This document shows, one piece after another, positions 37,045 through 44,979 of a DNA stretch of 44,979 nt (the first letter of the stretch is position 1; the number at the start of each line of letters is the position of its first letter). The notes under the pieces were generated by a model, which ran no database searches, was not told the origin of the DNA, and saw only the letters and a list, made by a program, of their open reading frames with translations. Source of the DNA: Gammaproteobacteria bacterium (GTDB lineage: Bacteria > Pseudomonadota > Gammaproteobacteria > Steroidobacterales > Steroidobacteraceae); NCBI GenBank assembly GCA_003136935.1, contig PLEC01000011.1, positions 22,599 to 67,577 on the forward strand, given 5' to 3'. A program made the translations under genes and the position numbers.

Positions 37045-38154
37045 TCACCCGCTGCGAACCCGCAGCGAAACTGAGTCCCAACACGCCATTCCTCTTGTTT
37101 GCGCAACGGCTCCGGATTTCAGCGCTCCTTTCAACAGCGCCGTCAACTCCGCAAGATTTGCCAACGTATCAGGAGTGATCAGGTCGGTGACGTTAAGCGC
37201 TCGCGCCGCCTCGCTTACCTTGTAATCGTAGGGCATGATGGCGCACGGCCGGCCGCAGGCGACGGCAAGGATAGCGGCATGCAACCTCATTGCAATCACG
37301 CACGCTGCTCCTGCGATATATTGGGTGACCTCGGCGAGGTTGCCACTCCATTCTCGAATCAACACTCGCGATTGTTCGCGCATCCGCTTCGCAACTTCCA
37401 CGTGGATATCATTATCGTTCTCCCCCTGCGTAGCCTGAAAAGGAAGGAAGACAACATCCAGCCCGTTTTGAACGGCCAAATAGTCTAGAGCGTTTGCGAG
37501 ATTGCGCAGTCTGATTTCGTCCAATTTGTACTGGCCGAAAGCGTCGGAGGTGGTGCGCAAGCACACCGCGATATAAGCCCGCGTCCGATCCAGTTTATTT
37601 CGCCAGCCTTCCAGCCAATCCGGAAGATGCATAACGATGTCGGGAATAAAGGACACCTCCGCGCCAGCCTCCCGGCAAACCTCGAGAGAGCGCACGTCCC
37701 GAACCACAATCTGCCGACAGCGCCTGAGAGCCCAGGGCAGGAGCCAGCGCCCGTACCAGGTCGCAGGCCTTCCGATTCCTACGTTCAACAGAAAGACAGG
37801 CCTGCGCATGAAAAAGGCGAGAAGAATCTTTTCCATTGTGTACGTGAAAACTCGCCATCCACGGTCGTCCCGAACCAAATCTCCGCCACCTACAATCAAG
37901 CCGTCTGCTTTCCGGAACTCGTTAAGCAGCCTAAAGGCCTTGCCTCGCAACCAGACGTCGCGCCACGCCCACTCGAACAGAAGCGGCAAGTTCTCCGCCG
38001 CCGGCATCTGAAACCGCTCCCCGGCTTCGCGAGAACCCTCGCAGAGCAGCTTGATCCCGACGTCTTGCTTTTCCAACCATCGGCGCAAACAGAAGAGCAT
38101 CATCTCGTCGCCGAGGTTGTGGGCGCCATAATAGCCCATCAGAAGCATGGTCAT
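37045..38154 (-). CDS. Polysaccharide pyruvyl transferase family protein
   Basis: MLLMGYYGAHNLGDEMMLFCLRRWLE; DGLIVGGGDLVRDDRG; VIAMRLHAAILAVACGRPCAIMPYDYKV. Confidence 0.88.
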   Translation of the reverse strand: MTMLLMGYYGAHNLGDEMMLFCLRRWLEKQDVGIKLLCEGSREAGERFQMPAAENLPLLFEWAWRDVWLRGKAFRLLNEFRKADGLIVGGGDLVRDDRGWRVFTYTMEKILLAFFMRRPVFLLNVGIGRPATWYGRWLLPWALRRCRQIVVRDVRSLEVCREAGAEVSFIPDIVMHLPDWLEGWRNKLDRTRAYIAVCLRTTSDAFGQYKLDEIRLRNLANALDYLAVQNGLDVVFLPFQATQGENDNDIHVEVAKRMREQSRVLIREWSGNLAEVTQYIAGAACVIAMRLHAAILAVACGRPCAIMPYDYKVSEAARALNVTDLITPDTLANLAELTALLKGALKSGAVAQTRGMACWDSVSLRVRSG

Positions 38155-38163
38155 AGGTTGGTT

Positions 38164-39162
38164 CTAGTGCAAATTTAAGGTGCTTCCCAGGAGAATACGC
38201 CTGCTACTTTTCCACAGGAATCTGGACAGAGCCCGCATCCGCACTAGAAAAATAAAGAGGCTCGGAACGTATCTAAGACCGAGAAGCACGAGCCGTAACT
38301 TCAGATTCGGCAAGACCTCATTCGCCTTCTTCAAGGAAGCGAGCGCACCTGAAGTATTACCAGAAGCGAGGAAGAGCTTACCCCGCTCGAGATCGTGCAA
38401 GGCGCATGCGCGCATTAGAGTGGCCTTTAACAGCGCTCGTGATTGGTCTGTGAGATGAAGAGTCCGGTCAAGTTTCTTCAGAACGTGCATCCAGGCAATC
38501 AACATTTTGGACTCAATGGAAGAGAGTGCCGCAGAGTGTATCCAGCGTATTCCCAGGATTTTGCGCTGGTATCCGATCTTCTTGCCCAGATGCGCCAGGC
38601 GCAGCCACAGGTCGTAGTCTTCAGCTCGAAAGAGGCTTTCATCAAACAACCCTGCGTCCAAGAGGGCCTGTTTTCGCGCCATTACAGCGGAAGTAGGAAT
38701 TTGGCACTTCTCAGTCAGCACCGCATCAAACGTTGCCTCACCCATGGAAGGGGCGGTCTCCATGAACGTCTTGCCCGATAGTTGAGAGTCGCCTTTCAGG
38801 AGCAAGTCGGAATAAACCAAGTCCAACGAGTGGTCTTTTTTAAAGAGTGCTAATTGAGTTTCGAGACATTCAGGCAACATAGAATCATCGCTATCCAAAA
38901 AAGCTACATATTTCCCTTGCGCACAGCGGATTCCGTTATTTCGGGCCTTTCCCGGCCCTCCATTCTCCTGTTTGAGGTAAACGATCCGCTTACGATACGG
39001 CTCCAGGACAATTTCTAGCTCCTCCGTGTCCGGCGAACCATCATTGATGATGATTACCTCGTAGTCGGGAAAAGTCTGAGCGAAAACGGAGTCCAGAGCC
39101 CGTGCAATAAATTTCGCTGAGTCATATGCTGGAACGATTACACTTACTGTAAATGCATCCAT
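38164..39162 (-). CDS. Glycosyltransferase family 2
   Basis: FTVSVIVPAYDSAKFIARALDSVFAQTFPDYEVIIINDGSPDTEE...GKYVAFLDSDDSM; RAEDYDLWLRLAHLG. Confidence 0.9.
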   Translation of the reverse strand: MDAFTVSVIVPAYDSAKFIARALDSVFAQTFPDYEVIIINDGSPDTEELEIVLEPYRKRIVYLKQENGGPGKARNNGIRCAQGKYVAFLDSDDSMLPECLETQLALFKKDHSLDLVYSDLLLKGDSQLSGKTFMETAPSMGEATFDAVLTEKCQIPTSAVMARKQALLDAGLFDESLFRAEDYDLWLRLAHLGKKIGYQRKILGIRWIHSAALSSIESKMLIAWMHVLKKLDRTLHLTDQSRALLKATLMRACALHDLERGKLFLASGNTSGALASLKKANEVLPNLKLRLVLLGLRYVPSLFIFLVRMRALSRFLWKSSRRILLGSTLNLH

Positions 39163-39279
39163 ATCATCTATATCCCAAATAAAATTTGGGTCACCGTGTC
39201 GAAGTGCCAGAACAGGACCAAGCTGATCGGGAGTGCCCTCAATCCGTCCAGAGAGGGACGCCGGGCCGCAGCCACCCAC

Positions 39280-39648
39280 TCACGCCTGCGAGAAAACCCA
39301 CAGCCGCGCGACCGTATAGTTCACCAACAACACCAACGCGGTGGTGACGACCTGACAGATTAAGTAAGCATGGGTCGCGGCCGTCAGCACTTTCATCAAC
39401 ACTGCGGTGAGTGCGAGACCGCTGGCAGCCATCACCGCGAAGCGCATCCCCGACACCAGATGGCGCTCGCGCGAGCGAAAGGTAACAAGGTAGTTCAGCA
39501 AATAGTTAAGCACTGAGCTGGCGGCAAACCCTATGCTAGAAGCCAGCCACGGCACGACCGCAAAACAGGCTGTCAGGACAATCAGGATCAGATACTGGAT
39601 GCCCGTTGCGAGGGCACCGATGAGTAAGAATTTCGCCAATCGTGACAC
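39280..39648 (-). CDS. GtrA-family membrane protein
   Basis: LAKFLLIGALATGIQYLILIVLTACFAVVPWLASSIGFAASSVLNYLLNYLVTFRS...VNYTVARLWVF. Confidence 0.85.
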   Translation of the reverse strand: MSRLAKFLLIGALATGIQYLILIVLTACFAVVPWLASSIGFAASSVLNYLLNYLVTFRSRERHLVSGMRFAVMAASGLALTAVLMKVLTAATHAYLICQVVTTALVLLVNYTVARLWVFSQA

Positions 39649-39880
39649 GCCGATGTCTTTGCTCCGGGGCAGAGCGCTACGAGGACGAGTGTATCATTGG
39701 GAGCACGGGCGGTGGCTTGTCAGCTCACAGCGGCACGCGCCGCAGGGCGCTACGGTGCTGGCCCGCGCCGGTGGCGCCCGAGCGCGGCAGCGCGGCGCGA
39801 CGCGGCCGCTGCGTCAGCCGATTCACCATGCGTCGTGGCGTTCGGACAGTCGACGCGCCGCCGACCAATAGGAAACCGCC

Positions 39881-40813
39881 ATGCAGATCAGCATCGTCGT
39901 GCCGTGCTTCAACGAGCAGGAGGTTCTGCCCGAAACCATCGCGCGACTGACCCAGCTGCTCAGCTCGCTCGCCGCCAGCCACGGCGCCTCCGGCCACAGT
40001 GCGCTCTATTTTGTCGATGACGGCAGTTCCGACAGCACCTGGGCGATCATCGAGGCTGCCGCGGCGCAGGACCCACGCGTGCACGGCATCAAGCTGTCGC
40101 GTAACCGCGGACACCAACTGGCCCTGCTCGCCGGCCTATTGACGGTGCCTGGAGATGCGGTGGTCAGCGTTGACGCCGACCTGCAGGATGATCTGGCGGC
40201 CATCCCGGCCATGGTCAGCGACTTTCGCGCCGGCACGGACATCGTGTTCGGCGTCCGCCGTAAGCGCACCGTGGATACGCTGTTCAAGCGGCTGAGCGCC
40301 GAGGGCTACTACCGGATCCTGAAGTGGCTCGGCGTCGAGGTTGTGTTCAATCACGCGGACTACCGGCTCCTCAGCCGGCGCGCCCTGGAGGCGCTCGGCG
40401 AATACCCGGAAGTCAACATGTTCCTGCGGGGCGTCATCTCGCAGCTCGGCTTCCGCACCTCGATCGTCTACTACGAGCGCCAGGAGCGCTTCGCCGGCGA
40501 ATCGAAATATCCGCTGCGTAAGATGCTCGCGCTGGCGTGGAATGGCGTGACCTCCTTCTCCGCAGCCCCGCTGCGTGCCATCACCTCGCTCGGCTTTTTG
40601 GTCTCGCTCGCCAGCATCGGCGTGACGTTGTGGGCGCTCACCGTCAGGATCTTCACCGACCGCGCCGTGCCCGGCTGGGCTTCCACGGTCGTGCCCATCT
40701 ATTTTCTCGGCGGCGTGCAGCTGCTCTCGATCGGCATGGTCGGGGAGTACGTGGCGAAGATCTATGCCGAGTCCAAGCGTCGACCGCGTTATTTCATCGA
40801 CCGGACGATCTGA
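39881..40813 (+). CDS. GtrB-like undecaprenyl-phosphate glycosyltransferase (GT2)
   Basis: MQISIVVPCFNEQEVLPETIARL...FVDDGSSDSTW...GIKLSRNRGHQLALLAGL...VSVDADLQDD...FAGESKYPLRKMLALAWNGVTSFS; two C-terminal TMs. Confidence 0.9.
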   Translation: MQISIVVPCFNEQEVLPETIARLTQLLSSLAASHGASGHSALYFVDDGSSDSTWAIIEAAAAQDPRVHGIKLSRNRGHQLALLAGLLTVPGDAVVSVDADLQDDLAAIPAMVSDFRAGTDIVFGVRRKRTVDTLFKRLSAEGYYRILKWLGVEVVFNHADYRLLSRRALEALGEYPEVNMFLRGVISQLGFRTSIVYYERQERFAGESKYPLRKMLALAWNGVTSFSAAPLRAITSLGFLVSLASIGVTLWALTVRIFTDRAVPGWASTVVPIYFLGGVQLLSIGMVGEYVAKIYAESKRRPRYFIDRTI

Positions 40814-40836
40814 TCGGCGGGGGCACGCACGGAGGT

Positions 40837-41578
40837 CTGAAAGTTTCCACGCAAGTTGTCGCGAAGCCGGGAATACTCTCGCCCCTGAGCACCATCGTCC
40901 TTGTGGCTGGCCTATGCGACGTTCGCGCACGACATCCTCGCACAGTGGCGCTATGCGCTGATCCTGGCCTGCGTGCTTACCGTGTTCGTCTCGGCAGGGA
41001 CGGATACGGTGCTGGCGCGCATCTCCTGGGCACGGACCCGTCAAGTGCTTGCCGTGGGCGTGGTGGCGGCGTTCGCCACGCAGTTGTTGATCACTTACGC
41101 AGCGATGCGCAATGGCGGCGCGCTCGGGCGGCAGCTCGGGCAGTTGTCACCGATCAGGCCCGACCAGTTTTCCTCGCGTGCTCTGCTCAGCTGGGTCGAG
41201 CAATCGGTCCCGCAGAACGAGCACATCCTCGTCACCGCGCACACTCTCGACCACGCCTACCTCGCGATGCGCCGCGAGCAGTATGAGCGCGACCGGCGAC
41301 TCATCACGCAGTCGTATTACCTGCCTCACAGCCAGCTGGTGCACACCCGTGCATCTCTCCAGGCCGAGCTGGTCGCCAAGCTGCGCGACGCGCAATTCCT
41401 GGCGACCAGCACATCGCAGCGTGAACTCGGCCTGCGCGACGGACTGACGCGCGAGATTGTGAACCCGGTGTGTAACGGCGCCCAGCGCGACGCGTGCCAG
41501 TGGCAGGGTTTCCAGCTGACCCGCCTGCACCGCTGTGGCGACATCGTCGTGTGGCGCGTTGGCCCGGCGGCGGGCTGA
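40837..41578 (+). pseudogene. Membrane protein (Gtr-like third component?) with internal deletion/frameshift
   Basis: GLKVSTQVVAKPGILSPLSTIVLVAGLC in one frame, then LAYATFAHDILAQWRYALILACVLTVFVSAGTDTVLARIS...VWRVGPAAG in another. Confidence 0.6.
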
Positions 41579-41805
41579 GGCTGCGGGCGGGAGAACGACT
41601 CCGGCGACGCGCGACGCTGAAGGCTTACGACGCCAGTCTGGTCCGCATGAAGGGTGCCATGCGCGGACGTGACGCGCAGATGGCGCTGGCCGCAGCGGGC
41701 GATTTGCTGCGGCTTCGCTGGCGGGTGAAGTTTGGCTTGTTGGCCCTCGCCCTGCCGTGGGCGCCGCGTCTGACAATGAGTGTTGTACACTGGCGCGGGC
41801 AATAG
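41577..41805 (+). pseudogene. C-terminal remnant of a GT2 paralogous to 29630..30601
   Basis: LVRMKGAMRGRDAQMALAAAGDLLRLRWRVKFGLLALALPWAPRLTMSVVHWRGQ versus YFRMKDAMRRGEARMALGAVRDLLPLRRTMKFALLAFALRWAPLLTLRIARWRQR. Confidence 0.75.
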
Positions 41806-41820
41806 CTCAGAGGTGGCGAC

Positions 41821-42636
41821 TTGGTAGCGCGTGAGGAAGTCCAGGCAAAGCGCTGGGACGAAGAGCGCGCGTTCTTCGACGCGCAGGCTCTCGCGGCAGG
41901 GGATTTCAACCTCGCCAGAGTGGCTCAGCGGTACGAGGGCGCTTTGGGTCACGCGCTCTGGCCGCTGGAAGTCTGCTACGAGATGCTGGGCGACATCAGG
42001 GGCAAGCGGTTGCTGGATGTCGGCTGCGGGCTCGGGGAGAATTCCCTGTTGTTCGCGAAGTGGGGCGCCCAGGTAACGGGAGTCGATGTTTCCGGTGGAT
42101 CGATTGCCGTGGCGCGCCAGCGTGCCGCGACGTTTGGGCTGACCGAGCGCGTTACATTCCTGGAGACGCCCTTTGAACTGGTCGACACGGCGGCGGGCAC
42201 CTTCGACATCGTCTGGTGCGCTGCCTTCCTTCATCACGTATTGGACCGGCTCGATGATGTTTGCGGCGTGCTGAAGAGACTGGTCTCGCCGCAGGGTTTT
42301 GTGTTGTTTTCAGAGCCGGTCCGGATGTCGAATGCGGTCAAACGAATCCGCAAGCTGATTCCAATTCCCGTGGCGGGGACACCCGATGAGCGGCCGCTCG
42401 AGCCACCGGACCTGGCCGTCATAAGATCTGCGTTCGATGTCGAGGAGTCCCGGCTCTTCGGCCCGGTTTCCAGGTTGGAGAGGATCGTCATCATTGGCCC
42501 ATACGAGGATGCGGGTCGGGCCAGGCGTTGGTGCGCTGACACGCTCTACCGTCTGGACCGACGGTTGATGAGTCTGCCACCGCTGCACCCAGCGGCGATG
42601 ATCATGGTGGCGAAACTGCGGCCCAGCGCTGCCTGA
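41821..42636 (+). CDS. Class I SAM-dependent methyltransferase
   Basis: GKRLLDVGCGLGENSLLFAKWGAQVTGVDVSGGSIAVARQ; FDIVWCAAFLHHVLDRLDDVCGVLKRLVSPQGFVLFSEP. Confidence 0.88.
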   Translation: MVAREEVQAKRWDEERAFFDAQALAAGDFNLARVAQRYEGALGHALWPLEVCYEMLGDIRGKRLLDVGCGLGENSLLFAKWGAQVTGVDVSGGSIAVARQRAATFGLTERVTFLETPFELVDTAAGTFDIVWCAAFLHHVLDRLDDVCGVLKRLVSPQGFVLFSEPVRMSNAVKRIRKLIPIPVAGTPDERPLEPPDLAVIRSAFDVEESRLFGPVSRLERIVIIGPYEDAGRARRWCADTLYRLDRRLMSLPPLHPAAMIMVAKLRPSAA

Positions 42637-42638
42637 GT

Positions 42639-43889
42639 TCAGGCCTCCCGGGCCGCCGCTGCCGGTGCGCGCCGGGCATCGGTTGCCAGTCGCGCGCGAA
42701 ACTCCTCTGCGAGTCGCTCGACGTTACGCCCCAAGTGATATTTGGCCAGCACCTTGTGACGCGCCGCCACACCGAGTTGCCGCGCGCGCTCCGGATCATC
42801 GATCAAGCTCTCCACGGCGTCGGCGATCGCGCCCGCGCTCGCCGGCGGAACCAGCAGGCCGTCGACGCCCGACTCGATGATCTCCGGAACGCCGGTGATC
42901 CAGGTCGCCACGCATGGCAGTTCCATCGCCATCGCCTCCATCAGCACGACTGGAACACCTTCCAGGAAGCTGGACAGCACGAACGCGTCGCTCGCCGCAT
43001 AGTAGTCGGCAACCCGCTCGTGATTGCAGGCCCCGACGAGGCGCACACAGTTGCCAAGGCCGCGACTCGCGATCAGCGGCTCAATGGTGGCGCGCTCCGG
43101 GCCTTCTCCCACGAGAGTCAATTCGACGTTGCGCTCCTGCGCCCGCAACAGCGCCACGGCCTCTATCAGGACGGGGAAGCCTTTCGGCGGCGACAGCCGG
43201 CCGACCGAGATGAGCCTGAACGGCTCACCGGAGGCCCGCGCGACACTCTTCCGCGGCGCAAATGCATCCGCATCCACCCCCAGAGGCAGGGCGATCACCT
43301 TGTGCCAGTGCCTCGGATCGGAAGCGTTCATGACCTGACTCATGCCGTACTGCCCGACCGTGGCGACAAACGTCGCTCCCCTGACTTTTTCGGCGAGATG
43401 GAAGCCGACCACGTCGACGAATTCCCCCGACCCATGTGCAGTCAGCGAGTAACGAATTGGAAGGATGCGCGCGAGAATCAACAGCACCGTGGACGAGAAG
43501 TGGGTGTGAATGTCCGTAACCCGTTGCCGTTCGAAGTAGTCCCCGGCGACCACGGCCTCGAAGAAATAGAAGGTGTACATCGCCACGAGTCGCGGCGTGC
43601 CCCGGGTCAGCGACCATGCGTACGTGAGGCCGCGCAGGTAGCCGAGCGGGTGGCGTAACAGCACGCGCACATTGGCGATCAGCGCGTGCAGGTAGCCGGC
43701 ACCCATTACGGAGAAGGTCCGCTGCGCCTCCCGCGCTTCATCGGCACTGAGATCCCCAGGCGGCCGGTCGCAGCGGCGCACCGACACCACACACACGTCG
43801 ACTCCCTGGCCGCGCAGCGACAGCACCTCACGCAGCACGAAGGTATGGCTCAGCGCCGGATACTGGCTGACGAGGTAGCCGAGCTTCAT
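42639..43889 (-). CDS. Glycosyltransferase family 4 (GT-B)
   Basis: MKLGYLVSQYPALSHTFVLREVLSL; PFRLISVGRLSPPKGFPVLIEAVALL; DAFVLSSFLEGVPVVLMEAMAMELPCVATWITGVPEIIESGVDGLLVPP. Confidence 0.9.
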   Translation of the reverse strand: MKLGYLVSQYPALSHTFVLREVLSLRGQGVDVCVVSVRRCDRPPGDLSADEAREAQRTFSVMGAGYLHALIANVRVLLRHPLGYLRGLTYAWSLTRGTPRLVAMYTFYFFEAVVAGDYFERQRVTDIHTHFSSTVLLILARILPIRYSLTAHGSGEFVDVVGFHLAEKVRGATFVATVGQYGMSQVMNASDPRHWHKVIALPLGVDADAFAPRKSVARASGEPFRLISVGRLSPPKGFPVLIEAVALLRAQERNVELTLVGEGPERATIEPLIASRGLGNCVRLVGACNHERVADYYAASDAFVLSSFLEGVPVVLMEAMAMELPCVATWITGVPEIIESGVDGLLVPPASAGAIADAVESLIDDPERARQLGVAARHKVLAKYHLGRNVERLAEEFRARLATDARRAPAAAAREA

Positions 43890-43893
43890 TGAG

Positions 43894-44979
43894 CTACCAG
43901 CACATCCCCTGGTAGCCTGCGCCACTGGTGCGGCCGCTCACGGCACGCGCCAGATCGATGATGAAACGCCCGTCGAGCGCTTTTCCGAGGTCGCGATACT
44001 CGCGCGAGCCGTTGCCAATTACGATGATCTCGCTCGCCTCAATCACCTCGTTGGTCGTCTGGCGCATCAACGACCACAGGTGCGGGATCTCGCGCTCGAC
44101 GTATTCGCGGTTGGCACCGATTATGTTCGCGCGGGATACGTCGCGGTCGTGGATGGTGATCTGACATCCCTTGCCGAGCAGCATCTCCACCAGTGAAACG
44201 GTTGGTGACTCGCGCAGGTCGTCGGTGCCCGCCTTGAACGCCAGACCGAGAATTCCAACGCGTTTCGAGCCGCCCGCCATGACCATCTGGAAGGCGCGCT
44301 CGATCTGCCGGCGATTGCTGTCGAGCACCGCCTCGAGAATCGGCATCGGAACATCTTCCAGCCGCCCGCGATGCACGATGGCGCGCAGGTCCTTGGGCAG
44401 GCAGGAGCCGCCGAAGGCGAAGCCCGGCCGCAGATAGGCCGTCGAGATATTGAGTTTCTTGTCCTCGCAGAACAGCCGCATCACCTCGTGGCTGTCCACG
44501 CCCATGACCTTGCACAGATTGCCGATCTCGTTGGCGAACCCGACCTTCAATCCGTGGAAGCAGTTGCAGGCGTACTTCACCATCTCCGCGACCTGCAGCG
44601 CCACGATGTGACAGGACGCGGTAAGGTTCGCATACAGCGCTGCGACCGGCACGGCATGGGCCGGATCGATGGCTCCGATCAGCGTGAACGGGGGCTCGCG
44701 GAAATCCTTGATCGAGGTGCCCTCCCTCAGGAACTCAGGATTCGAGCACACGGCAAAACCCTTACCGTGTGTGAGCCCGGACGCGGCCTCGATCGCTGGT
44801 ATGACGTGCGCATCGATCGTGCCGGGCAGCACGGTGCTGCGGATCACCACCGTGTGCCAGCGTCCCTTGTCGCGCAGCGCCGCGCCGATCTGCTGCGCGA
44901 CGCGCACGACGTACGCCAGGTCGATGCTGCCGTTCGGACGGCTCGGTGTGCCGACACAGACGAGCGAGATGTTGCTGCC
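43894..44979 (-). CDS. Nucleotide-sugar dehydrogenase (GDP-mannose 6-dehydrogenase AlgD-like), 5' partial at window edge
   Basis: SLVCVGTPSRPNGSIDLAYV; VIRSTVLPGTIDAHVIP; CSNPEFLREGTSIKDFREPPFTLIG; YLRPGFAFGGSCLPKDLRAI; VGILGLAFKAGTDDLRESP. Confidence 0.9.
   Translation of the reverse strand, partial: GSNISLVCVGTPSRPNGSIDLAYVVRVAQQIGAALRDKGRWHTVVIRSTVLPGTIDAHVIPAIEAASGLTHGKGFAVCSNPEFLREGTSIKDFREPPFTLIGAIDPAHAVPVAALYANLTASCHIVALQVAEMVKYACNCFHGLKVGFANEIGNLCKVMGVDSHEVMRLFCEDKKLNISTAYLRPGFAFGGSCLPKDLRAIVHRGRLEDVPMPILEAVLDSNRRQIERAFQMVMAGGSKRVGILGLAFKAGTDDLRESPTVSLVEMLLGKGCQITIHDRDVSRANIIGANREYVEREIPHLWSLMRQTTNEVIEASEIIVIGNGSREYRDLGKALDGRFIIDLARAVSGRTSGAGYQGMCW

Noticed and set aside
41790-41860. 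tRNA-like A-box (atagctcagaggtgg)
   Set aside because: No matching B-box GGTTCRANTCC or acceptor stem; it overlaps a GT2 remnant and the start of a methyltransferase.

Overview
High-GC, probably proteobacterial, window built around an exosortase-A-type (XrtA/EpsH) exopolysaccharide locus. Three zones are visible. (1) About 1-14300: an unusual carrier-protein/amino-acid cluster with an AMP-dependent ligase, SDR, MetY-like PLP enzyme, GT2, GtrA, group II PLP decarboxylase, carrier protein, MetA-like homoserine O-acyltransferase, acyl-CoA dehydrogenase, a stand-alone class II aaRS-like amino acid:[carrier protein] ligase, alpha/beta hydrolase, SnoaL/NTF2-like protein, second ACP and long-chain acyl-CoA synthetase. 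It ends in a frameshifted hydrolase pseudogene. (2) About 14700-21490: FN3 lipoprotein, exosortase-EpsI fusion, Wza-like export protein, Wzc-like chain-length protein, BY-kinase and outer-membrane beta-barrel. (3) About 21600-44979: a degraded accessory glycan region with IS110, IS66 and IS3-like remnants, complete glycosyltransferases, flippase, methyltransferases, pyruvyltransferase, deacetylase and AlgD-like dehydrogenase, plus many truncated genes. The best candidate for a new system is the aa:CP ligase + CP + acyl-CoA dehydrogenase + MetA-like + MetY-like + PLP decarboxylase set next to XrtA. I also see three CRP-type palindromes (TGTGM-N6-KCACA), two of them matching TGTGA-N6-TCACA exactly, upstream of XrtA-locus genes, and two Gtr-like GT2/GtrA modules whose third membrane component is truncated in each. 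All calls come from reading translations and motifs; no database search was run.
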